A stretch of DNA of 64,000 bases from Torreya grandis (Eukaryota > Streptophyta > Pinopsida > Cupressales > Taxaceae). The position numbers were made by a program, and so were the translations under genes. The DNA lies in assembly GCA_037957365.1 (NCBI GenBank), contig JARHVA010008427.1:124001-188000 (forward strand), in the 5' to 3' direction. The notes beneath the pieces are model-generated. The model saw only the letters and a program-made list of their open reading frames with translations. It was not told where the DNA came from and did no database searches. Shown piece by piece: positions 1-9,040 of the stretch (its first letter is position 1; every line of letters starts with the position of its first letter).

Positions 1-1189
1 CATTTAAGTTTCTATAACTCTAGCTTTCCCAGTGGTTAACATTGAAAACCTACCAATTTTAATGAAGAACCTAAAATTGGGCTTCTTGAGTTCCATCTAT
101 TTATTATGTACAAAAATTATTTGCCTGCATAACTCCATCAAGACCAATTTGTCTGAAGGGAATCTTAGAAGCATATAAGGATGACCTTGGAAAAAGCCAA
201 CCTATAGGTATGAAAAAGAAAGAAATTTTAAGAACATACATCCAAAATTATTCACAACTGGCCAGGCCTCCTCTGACATTCTTATTTATTCTAATTGAGG
301 ATCAAATAGACAAAAAAATACTACAAAAAAGTGTCATTTACTCTCCTGAAATGATGAATAGAACCCTTCAATGTTAACTGAGAGTAGTATTGATGCACTA
401 GGGTTACTCTCCTATCTCCTTTTGATGTTAAACCTAGAGAGGTTCTCATTGAAGTTGTAATATACATCACATAGGAAGTCATGTAGAATTTGAAGGTAGT
501 GGATACCTTCATCAATTACTCGTGCAGAGCATTGCTAACTTGTTCTCCCCAAAAGATGATTTGTCTATCTTGGAGAATTATCTTGATGAAGGGATACATC
601 CACTCATGAAATTGTGAGTAAGAGGGAAAACCTCTTACCGTACTGAGAAGAGTTTTCAGATCACCAACTTCTTCTAAAAAGTCACTCCTTAGAAAACTTT
701 GTGGCCACCTTGACAAGTTTGCCCTTGGAGTCTTGAGCCATTTATTGTTGATTACTTTCTTCACTTTTTTGGGATCTTTGTCATATTCTCTTTGTGCCTC
801 AAAAAAGTCAAGATTTATCACTTATATAACAGGAGGGCACATGAATACTTTATCAATGAATTCCAAATCCAGTCTGATTATCACACTACCACTAGCATTT
901 AACACAACCTTGGTGTCTTTATTATAGAACTGAGCACACTGAAGGACAAATTTTATGTTGTGAGCCACTATAAGAAAAGAAGATACTAGATGAATATTAA
1001 TTTTGATTATATTATTCATTTTAGAACTGGAATTACTTGACCTATTTTTTTCTACAAACTCAACGATGCCACATGACCAATCTCTGTATCTCTAATATTG
1101 TTGACATTAGAAGTTATAGAGGTGATTGGAAAAACATCTTAATATTTATACTTCATTGCCTTCAACTTCTTAGGAAAAATCTTTGTCAT
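1..1189 (-). pseudogene. Partial copy of the LTR-borne reading frame (3' LTR copy)
   Basis: Decayed minus-strand coding sequence matching the N-terminal part of the frame at 12,450-11,140. Surviving blocks include the segments at 822-1,019, 516-821 and 321-515, with shared motifs such as EAQREY, NKWLKTPR and FYMTSY in the same order as the other copy. It runs off the left edge. In this copy the middle part (FLRSDFLEEVGDL to FWGEQVSNA, 516-821) is better preserved than in the 5' LTR. I do not recognise a named domain. The order and style match uncharacterised proteins I associate with plant gypsy accessory ORFs. The presence of the frame in both LTR copies is the main evidence that it was coding when the element inserted. 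Confidence 0.6.
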
Positions 1190-1439
1190 ATAAAGAGATT
1201 TTATCAAGAGGATGTCAATGAAGAAGGATCCATAGAAGAAACTGCAATAAAATCCATGATCATTCAATTAGGAGAAATACTAGTAATCTGGGAAAACTAG
1301 ATGTCGATGATCACGTCTATAGGGATGCACTTGAAAGGGATAAAGTGTGAGCAGGCTAAAAAACTAGAGGAAAGCGGGCTCAAAAAAGAAAAAATTCAAA
1401 ATTTCCTAGAGTTAGGAAATTTGAGAGAATATTTTCATG

Positions 1440-1770
1440 GGCAGCAAAATTTTCCACCCTTGCATATGGGGGGTATGTTACTTCGATGGTGAAAATAGCT
1501 GAACTTGCAGGTGAAAACTATTTTCATGAAGGAGCGATGAAATCTGATGCCATTACATGTCATTAAACTTCATTTTCATGTGGAAGCAACAAAAAATGCT
1601 AACACTGTAGGTAGGAGAGACTTTAGTTTGCATGAGCAGCAAAAATCACTACCTAGGCATGATTAACATGTAAGTGTGGAAAAAAATTCTGTTACTATAG
1701 GGAATGGTAGAGATGGTATTTTTTGTAAGGGTGGTAAAATTTTCTACTCTTGTAGGAGGAAACTCACTTT
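1440..1770. repeat. Degenerate hairpin subrepeats, 3' LTR copy
   Basis: Successive segments carry an A-rich core (variants of GCAAAAAT) flanked by short complementary arms, spaced tens of bases apart, for example around 1,440, 1,485, 1,590, 1,633 and 1,675. The same series sits at 12,650-12,960 in the other LTR. Arms here are more eroded than in the 5' copy. Confidence 0.4.
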
Positions 1771-2295
1771 TAAGAAATAGAATTTGATTTTTAGGCTTTT
1801 GCCTAGTAGACTTGTTTAGAGAAGTGAGGGTGGCTATTTTCAAATGATGAGAAAACATAGGTCAAGTAGAAATTGATTTGACATGCACTAGGGTTTTGAC
1901 ACTTTTAGCTATCAAGGCTCACTAGGGTAAAAAAAATTAAAAAAATATAAGGGGGATTCAAACTACAAAAAACAAAACCTAAAAAGAAAGAAAGAAAAAA
2001 AATTGAACTTAAAGAAAAAGAAAACAAAAACCTAGAAGCAAAAGACTAAAAAGCAAAACTTACCTAGTAATTTTGAAATCCTAAGATCGAAGTTGGTAAA
2101 TTCATAATCCTACTCATTTGCACAGTCAAAATATTGTAGGGAGGAGGATCAGACAACTTAAAATGATAAAAACAATAATCAAACAACAATAAAAATCTCC
2201 AAAACAAGTTTCACCAACTCAACATATGTGGCCATAAATGCGGCATGAGTTTCGAGATTTGTGAAAGCTTCGAGATGAGTTTTAAAAAATGCCAC

Positions 2296-3200
2296 TCAAC
2301 TATTTTCACCACTGAATTGATGAATGGTGAATGGACCTCTCCACAAGGAATCAAATTTTCCATGCATTCCTTTTGGTTCTCTCCTCTTGTCCCATAACAA
2401 GACTTGATCTCCAATATGAAACTCGTGAATCCTTGATTTCTTATCAAAGAGTTTCTTTACTTGATTTTGATGTTCAAAAATACGGTCCACTACCATAGTT
2501 CATTGCTCTTCTAACTCAGTTAGATACATTCTCTTATCAATAGAATTTTCAAAAGTTTGATCTTCTATTGCCTTTGCCAACTTCAGTGCTAGTAGTTCTA
2601 GGATAATTGGTATCTTTGCATTTAGGCCATATAGAAGTTAAAATGGTGACATTCCTATTGCCCTCTTAGGCATAATCTTGTCTACCCATAAAGCATCAAA
2701 CAATGGTTTATTCCAATTTTTTTTATTGTCATCTACCATTTTCTTGATAATAGTAACCATATTCTTGTTACTTGATTCTACCTAACCATTTCCTTGCGGA
2801 TAGTAGTTTGAAGAGTGGAAAAGAATAATCGCATAATTATAGAAAAAGTCAATAATCTCATGAGAAGAGAAAAAAATGGCATTATCCATTATAATCTTAT
2901 TTAGAAATCCAAATTAGGGAAAAACATTTTCCTTAAGGAAATTACGTACTACTTCTGAAGTAACATGCTTAATTAGAATGGCTTCCACCCACTTAGTAAA
3001 ATAATCTGTTATGATGAAAACATAGTTGTGTCCAACACTTGAGGATGGGTTCATGGTGCCAATGAAATAAATACCCCATTACTGAAAATGTTCTTCAATC
3101 ACCACTGGCTTGAGAGGTAATGCAGATAACTTGGGTTTCTTAATGAACTATTGACATAACTCACACGTATGTACCCAATTATACGCATCTTAAAAAAGTA
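2296..3200 (-). pseudogene. Integrase of the Tat element, decayed
   Basis: Conceptual translation across frames shows a Ty3-type integrase. The core holds TDYFTKWVEA with the first catalytic Asp, then IIMDNAIFF with the second, then PQGNG-VESSNKN with the catalytic Glu. It is followed by an alpha-helical block (KRAIGMSPF, LLYGLNAKIPI, LELLALKLAKAIEDQTF). The C-terminal part (2,296-2,496) has HIGDQVLLWDKR and the GPF motif in SLWRGPFTIH. Integrase would insert the cDNA into the host chromosome. Stops and shifts interrupt it, although the D, D and E positions can all be read. The normal tail after GPF is missing and LTR-like sequence begins within about 20 codons. Confidence 0.75.
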
Positions 3201-3408
3201 TAGACCAATAGTATCTATCTCATAAAATTTTGTGAACTATCATGGGTGTGAAAAAATGTCCTCCACAAGCCAAATTATGGAAGGACTCCAAAAATTTACT
3301 TTGTTGTACTTTATCCATGCAATGAAGAAATACCCCATCAAGGCTTATTTTGTACAAATCATTGTCCCACAAGACATAGTTAGCAGCTTTCAACTTAACA
3401 TTTCTTTT

Positions 3409-4022
3409 TTATTTATAAGATAGATGGGAAGGACACTCACCATAAGTAATAAAATGAGTGGTATTAGAATACCACTCATCAGTAGTAGTGACAAAGAGAA
3501 CTGTAGGCATGCCTTTAACCTCCACTTCTTTATGTCCTATTTTTTTTGGTATATTATCGGCAATTAATTTATAGAGACCTCTTCCACACACAAGCTTAGT
3601 AGGTTTGATATCAAGATCAAACTCTTGAATTTTATCAATCCAATTTCTCCTTTTTGTACCAAACTCTTGTTGGGTTAAAATAGACTTTACTATTGTATCA
3701 GGCACTAGAACAATAGTATGTGAATTTAGGATATAGAATCAGAAATGTTTTACTACCTTAACCACATCATAAGCACACTTTATTTATTATGTTGAACTAA
3801 AATGGCTGAAAGTGTATGTTTAGATGCATAGTTGTATATTATGAAGTCTTTGGTATAATCCAGACAAACCAAGATTGGGGCATGAATAATAGCCTTCTTA
3901 ATATCTTCAAATGCTATTTTGCCTTCTACATTCCAATAGAAAGTAGCTTTACCCTTCATCATGTCAATAATGTGGTGAGTTTTCTTTGTGAATTCAAGAA
4001 TGAACCTTCGTAGAAAATTCAC
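3409..4022 (-). pseudogene. RNase H (gypsy type) and connection domain of the Tat element
   Basis: The segment at 3,780-4,022 begins with the RT connection (NFLRRFILEFTKKTHHI) followed by a block ending in ASKHTLSAILVQHN, the start of a Ty3-type RNase H. The segment at 3,409-3,705 has FDLDIKPTKLVCGRGLYK, the tether that follows RNase H in this lineage. The intervening part is broken by stops. RNase H would degrade the RNA template during reverse transcription. It lies directly downstream of RT and upstream of integrase, the normal gypsy order. It is the second RNase H-like domain in this element. Confidence 0.7.
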
Positions 4023-4129
4023 CTTTCCAAAGAAATAATGAACTACAGTCTTACTAGCAGGTAGAATAAGATTTTGGATAGATTTGACTCTTTCTAAGTC
4101 AATTTTTGTGCCTTCTCAGGATATAATGT

Positions 4130-4667
4130 GACTGAGAAGTTTACCTTTTATAACACCAAAAAATGACTTCTTTAGATTGAGAGAAATACCATTTTGCCAA
4201 CAACATTCTAGCACTTGTTGTAAATGAAGCACATGATTAGGATGATGTTTGGAGAATACAGTCAAGTCATCAAGATACACCATGATGAACTTCCCTATTT
4301 CATCTTTGAAGGCAAGGTCTATTGCTCTTTAGAATGTGACACTGGTATTAATCAAACCAAGAGTCATTCTACAATATGCAAATGTGCCCCAAGGTGTAGT
4401 GAAAGTGGTTTTATGTTAATCTACTTCATGAACTTCCACTTGATTGTACCTAGAAAAACTATCTAACATAGATAATATTTCTGAGCTAGTTACTATTTGT
4501 AATACTTGATCCATGATAGGTAAAGGATAGTTGTCTTTTAGAGAAGACTGATTGAGATTCCTAAAATCAACGTAAATATAAATCTCTCCATTCTTTTTCC
4601 TTATAGGAACTATGTTCATGATCCAAGTGGAATGATGAATTAGAAAAAATATTCTTGCATCCAACAT
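4130..4667 (-). pseudogene. Reverse transcriptase of the Tat element
   Basis: The N-terminal half of the domain is open at 4,416-4,667. It shows IVPIRKKNGEIYIYVDFRNL with the early catalytic Asp region, then SLKDNYPLPIMDQVL and SMLDSFSRYNQ. Continuing through stops, the catalytic box reads VYLDDLTVFSKHHP at about 4,287-4,245, so the YLDD aspartates survive. The following LKKSFFGV block matches the end of the palm domain. The domain would copy the genomic RNA into cDNA. The frame is interrupted, so no function is expected. Confidence 0.8.
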
Positions 4668-4712
4668 CTTCTACATCTCTAAAAGGATGATACCTGATAT
4701 TTTGGGATTGTA

Positions 4713-5182
4713 TTACCTTTGTTTCTGCATGTGAGGCAATGACCCAACTTTAAGAGAAATTTCATGCCAAATTTCTTTAGGCCTGAGAGATTTCAAATCA
4801 TCATAAGAATACACTAAAACATTAATGTAATGGTGAAAAAGATTAATGAATTTGAACTTTTCATCAGAAGTGCAATATTTCCTAATGTTGACCATTTTGG
4901 ATTTTCTTATGTACTCAAATTTATTTGATCGAACTCCTTGGAGGAACTCGAATCCTTTTGTTACTGATTGATATACCTGTCATGCTTATCAAATAACTTC
5001 TCAAGAGAAACTAAACCTTTTGAAATTTTATTCCCTTTGAGTTGAAGAAACTCTTCACCAGTTTGTGAATCTATTGTAGGAACTGATTCCCATGGTGGAG
5101 AGTCACTACCTTCAAAATAAAGCTCCTCAAATCTATCCATCTTTTCTAGAAAAGAAATGATTTTATTATCACCATTAAACAC
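4713..5182 (-). pseudogene. Linker between archaeal-type RNase H and RT of the Tat element
   Basis: Two open pieces (4,961-5,182 and 4,713-4,895) carry conserved but non-catalytic blocks. One contains LKGNKISKGLVSLEKLFDKH. The other contains FHHYINVLVYSYDDLKSL, the segment that precedes RT in gypsy polyproteins (usually FxDVFAWSYEDL). Together they show that the RNase H-like domain upstream belongs to the same polyprotein as RT. No enzymatic role is known for this part. Confidence 0.65.
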
Positions 5183-5229
5183 CTGCTAATAGTTATCATT
5201 TTCAGGTACACTTGGTTGAAAGACCAGCT

Positions 5230-5660
5230 CAATAGTGTACTTATTCCCTTTGAAATTTTTATGAGGAACCACGAGGGTTACAAAGACAGCCAATGAATCT
5301 GCATGATTATTAAACTCTCTTCATTTTTTAGAAATATTTAAAGCATCAAAACTTTCCATGCAATCCCATACAAGATTATGATAATGTTGTAGTCTTTCAT
5401 TTTTGGTTTGGTACAGACTTTTTACTTGATAAAATACTAATTCAGCATCTCTTCGAGAATGAAGATTTTTAATGCCTTTAGCATGAGTAGCTTTTAATCT
5501 AAGTAAAAATTATTTGTATTCAGTAGTGTTGTTGGTATTGTTAAATTATAACTTATATGAGTAAATAAAAATATCTCCTTGTGGGGATATCAAAACAATT
5601 CTAGCTCTAGAATTGGTAGAAGAGTAGCTGCTATCAAATTCTAAAATCCAAACATCATTA
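5230..5660 (-). pseudogene. Archaeal-type (second) RNase H domain of the Tat element
   Basis: Translation on the minus strand, read through several stops, gives FDSSYSSTNSRARIVLISP, then NNTNNTTEYK, then LHSRRDAELVFYQVKSLYQ and WDCMESFDALN. These match the start (Asp), the NN-x-TEY block (Glu) and the GDSELV-type block (Asp) of the archaeal-type RNase H acquired by Tat-lineage elements. Here it lies between protease and RT, whereas the order best known for Ogre is after the normal RNase H. Assignment is from remembered family motifs. Confidence 0.6.
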
Positions 5661-5734
5661 GAATTTTATCTTCTTAAAGATTTCTCTTCGTTAGTGAGGA
5701 AATATTCCTTTTTACCTAAACTTTTCTCTAAAAA

Positions 5735-6259
5735 TTATTCTAATTTTCTATCTAAAATTTCTAAATTGTCACCTAATAAACTTTTGTCTGATGAGCTAAA
5801 AACATTTTCAATGGACATAAAATAATTATCCATTCTCGATGATTCAAACAAAATTTGAGCTTCGGGGTTTGACATTTGGGTAACAATATATTTTGAATCT
5901 TTCTTAGAAAGAAAATTTTGTATGATGCCTTTAACAGGTATCCTTGCTTCAGATAGATCCATGTTCAACTCTCCTCCTACATCTTTGTAAAAATTAAGTC
6001 TGAGTAGAATGCCATAGGAAGCTGGAACATCGGCCACTAAGACTGTCATCTTAATCCTCTTATCTATAAAAGCCACAAATGTAAATTGGGCATCTTTGAT
6101 TTGATCAAAAAGTGGTACTTGCTTATTTTCCATGGAGAAATATCTCTCAAAATTTTTAGTTAAGGTAAGATCAAGATAATCTACTACCTTGGTGGGCATA
6201 ACATTATTAGAGGCTCCAGAGTCTATTATACAATTGCTCAACTTATGACCATTTATCAA
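5735..6259 (-). pseudogene. Retroviral-type aspartic protease of the Tat element
   Basis: This is the longest clean frame of the element (174 codons). The active site is CIIDSGASNNVMP near residues 10-22, with the catalytic Asp in DSG. A second conserved block, ASYGILLRLNFYKDVGG followed by NMDLSEARIPV, is the Tat-lineage counterpart of the flap and C-terminal region. The enzyme would cleave the gag-pol polyprotein in the particle. Upstream is the gag tail, downstream the extra RNase H. The domain itself looks intact, but its flanks contain stops. Confidence 0.82.
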
Positions 6260-7720
6260 TAGAAAAATATATAAAGGTTTTATTTTTCTAGGGGAAACAA
6301 GAGGAGTAGCGACAAGATCATTTTAGATGGGTTTATTCTTTTGGGGGATCATGAGTCACTTTTATAAAATCTTATCTTGTAGGGATGGTTTTGTTTTTGA
6401 TGTATTCAATCAACTTATCAAACTGTTCAAGATTGGCTTGTAAGTACTCAACTTCAGAAATTTAGATCTTGGTCTTCCTAGCATGATCAATTATGTCAAA
6501 TAACTAAAATGAACTAGAAATAAAGAAAAGAAGTCCATCACTCTGATTTTTATGTGATCTAGTACTAGTCTGAGAAATAGAAGCAGAAGGTACATGATTG
6601 TTTGAGGTACTTACTTTCTTATTGGTCACTGGGTCTTTTGATTGGAAAGGCAGTGGAGTCTCCCATTTATCAATTGAGATCACTAACTGAGGTTCTTCTC
6701 CTACTTTTCCCTTATCAACTTATTGAGTTGACTAGTTTTGGGACCTAGTAAAAATAGCATATGATCCATCAAACACTTCTTTTTTTGTAGCTTCATCTTG
6801 GTAATTTAAAAAACTGATGTTGGAGTCACCAACTAATTCTTTTTCTCCTTCTACAAAGAGATTAGCGTCATATTCTTGGTCCAACTTAAGTTGGAAAGAG
6901 ATATCATGTTTAGCTTCATATTAAACAACTAATGAATTGACTGGTGTTGCTTTAATGGCAAGCTTCCCTTGTGTGGGAGGAAGATGATTGGATTACCCTT
7001 GATTTTTTGTAGCATTGCCTTGATATGAGTTATTGGGAAATGTCCTCCTTGATATATCTCTATAGGAAGGAGGGGAAGACATACCTTTAGACATTTGCCT
7101 TTTTAGAGCTAGCAATTCATTTTCTAACTTTTTTACCATAGGATCGGTGGTGCTTATGGAAGAACTTTTAGTGGATGAGGAAATTTTATTTTTATTAGAA
7201 TATTTTCTTATCTTACCTACTAGGATAAGATCATCTTCAACTTCAGTAGCCAAAATTTGAGTTGTAAAAAGATCTATAGGGCTAGCCCACCTCAATAGAA
7301 AACTTGTTTCAAGAAGTTGAGAATTGATGAAGAAGCATTTAATATATTTGGCGTTAGCTGAGCAATTGTAGGAATCCTATTTCTTAGCTTATTGAATTTA
7401 GTAATAAAGTCTTGCATAGGCTTAGGAGGCTCTTTCTTCATTTGCATAAGCTGAGCTAATAATGCATGTGCATCTTCTATGGGTTTGAACCTAGCCTCAA
7501 ACTTAGTCTTGAGAGTGTTCCAGTCAGTTTTAGTCTGAGATTGAAGATGATAAAACTAATTTATGGCAGTGCCTTGCAATGTTTATACAAATAGTCTTAT
7601 CACTATATCTTCATATTCAATGCTTATCACACCATAGGCTATGCAGAAAGCTATAATATGCTCATCAAGATAAACTTTCCTATCATCATAGAATTTGGGA
7701 AAATTCTTTCTTGAATTACG
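6260..7720 (-). pseudogene. gag: gag of the Tat element
   Basis: Between about 7,720 and 7,300 the minus strand reads, with stops, FPKFYDDRKVYLDEHIIAF, then DIVIRLFV-TLQGTAIN-FY, then FEARFKPIEDAHALLAQLMQ and PMQDFITKFNKLRNRIP. This is the core helical capsid region of gypsy gag. The open piece at 6,993-7,295 is a Ser- and Lys-rich linker. From 6,990 to 6,260 there is degenerate linker leading to protease. No CCHC zinc knuckle was found. Gag would form the cytoplasmic particle that packages the RNA. Confidence 0.72.
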
Positions 7721-8103
7721 AGGTAGTTCATGTAAAGATGGGGTTATATTTTAAGGGGCCAAAAGTGTTACCCCAAGGGCCTTGGGTTACCATGATATGA
7801 CAATTAAAAGTATGGATAATAAACCTTTATGGAGTATGTATAGACAAAGCTCTGCTAGTAGTAGAACTAGAAGCTTCACCTGGTATTGGAGACCTGACAT
7901 TGGTAGGAGAAAAACTCTTGGTTCACTGAAGGCGAGATCATGGAGGAAAAAGATTAAAATTATTTTGTTACACCAAATCAAATATAGAATCAACAATACT
8001 TTGAGCTCTCTAGTTTCACGTATACTATAGATCTACTAGAATGTATAATGGAAAATAACTAGAAATGCTTCAATTTGAAGCATGAAGCTTTAAATTGCAT
8101 GTT
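7721..8103 (-). other. Leader between PBS and gag of the Tat element
   Basis: Untranslated leader or eroded gag N-terminus. Open frames exist on both strands across 7,782-8,030, but neither resembles a known protein. The plus-strand one is a shadow. Confidence 0.4.
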
Positions 8104-8123
8104 CTTCCCTAGCAGAGTTGCCA
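8104..8123 (-). other. Primer binding site of the Tat element
   Basis: On the minus strand the sequence is TGGCAACTCTGCTAGGGA. It follows an LTR end of the type CACCAAATAGTTTT, the arrangement seen at Tat/Athila LTR-PBS junctions. It closely resembles the TGGCGACTC-type PBS (tRNA-Arg) used by Ogre-like elements. The LTR probably ends at 8,133-8,137. Confidence 0.65.
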
Positions 8124-8840
8124 AAAACTATTTGGTGAATATTTTGTCACCGACTAACTGAAAGCAAAATGGTTATATCAACCATAGTGCAATGAGATAA
8201 ATCTTTCCTCTCAGCAAGGGGAGGCTCCCTATAAACTATCACAAACTTAGCTTATACTAAATAATAATTCAGGGGTGAGATCATATCATCTATTTCTCTT
8301 TTTCAGAAATGATCATAAAATGAAAAAAAAACTTCTTTGATATTAACTGAATTCACAAGAAAACTATGAGAGCACAAAGTCTATCATTGCTTCTCATACT
8401 AATTTATGACTTATATCACAGTAAGATAAGGTGTGGCCCAAATTCTTCACCAAAAACTACAACAAAGTATAAAATTACAAAAGATAAAAGTAGTTCAAAG
8501 CCTTTCCAATATCCTTTGTTATAAAACACTAAAACACAAACTAAAGACAATTATAGTAGCATAAAGTCTCCATAATTAACTTTAGAACATCTCCCAGATT
8601 ATTTTCACTTACTCTACTTATTTGATTAGATAGATAAGATTATACTATCAAAAGGACATAAGAACAATTTTCTACATAACACAAGTTATTTCAACACAAA
8701 GTTTGAAAGGTCACTTGCTTTCTCATTCACCTGATGAAATTTGATTTACAATCTGAGCTCAAAGTCTCAAAATGCCTTTTAATTTTGGTATAGTTTTGAT
8801 TTCAATAACCAAGAGATCTCAAAAAATATAAGAGGCCCTC

Positions 8841-8850
8841 TTTATTTATA
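8841..8850 (-). promoter_or_regulatory. TATA box near the inner end of the Tat 5' LTR
   Basis: Minus-strand TATAAATAAA in a GC-richer setting (CTCTCCC before it, GAGGGCC after), about 715 bases from the LTR end. The expected transcription start is near 8,815. It sits just downstream of the stop of the LTR reading frame and of a W-box cluster. Confidence 0.5.
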
Positions 8851-8887
8851 GGGAGAGTCCTTGAGGACTTTTGGAAAAATTCAACTA

Positions 8888-8929
8888 CTTTGACCTAGTC
8901 AAAGATAGGAGTTCTTGTTGACTTTGACC
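8888..8929 (-). promoter_or_regulatory. Cluster of four W-box cores (WRKY-type sites)
   Basis: TTGAC[C/T] occurs at 8,890-8,895 (+), 8,897-8,902 (-), 8,918-8,923 (+) and 8,924-8,929 (+). The first two form a 17-bp palindrome, CTTTGACCTAGTCAAAG. The cluster lies 38-79 bases upstream of the minus-strand TATA box. W-boxes are known targets of WRKY factors in defence and stress; use here is inference. Confidence 0.45.
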
Positions 8930-9040
8930 TCCCATATTTTTATATGTAATTACATATGCAAAAGGTACATGTAAAAATGTCTAAAATAGTTGTAAAAGTA
9001 CATCTAAGAAGTGTAAATTAAACCAAGATAAAAAATTGAT

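Larger units (their letters stand above)
1..2275 (-). repeat. 3' LTR (partial) of the Tat element
   Basis: This stretch aligns end to end with 11,140-13,500, including the LTR reading frame (1-1,189), the small hairpins (about 1,440-1,770) and the A-rich tract near 1,930-2,060. It directly follows the integrase C-terminal GPF motif on the minus strand. The copy stops matching at about 2,275, whereas the 5' copy appears to continue for another 560 bases or so. The integrase tail, polypurine tract and first part of U3 therefore seem to be deleted. The rest of the LTR lies beyond the window edge. Confidence 0.7.

Noticed and set aside
733..1492. Plus-strand open frames opposite the LTR reading frame
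   Set aside because: Shadows of the minus-strand frame and adjoining LTR; the minus strand holds the pattern conserved between both LTRs.
7782..8030. Open frames on both strands between PBS and gag
   Set aside because: No motif and no conservation evidence; probably leader sequence.
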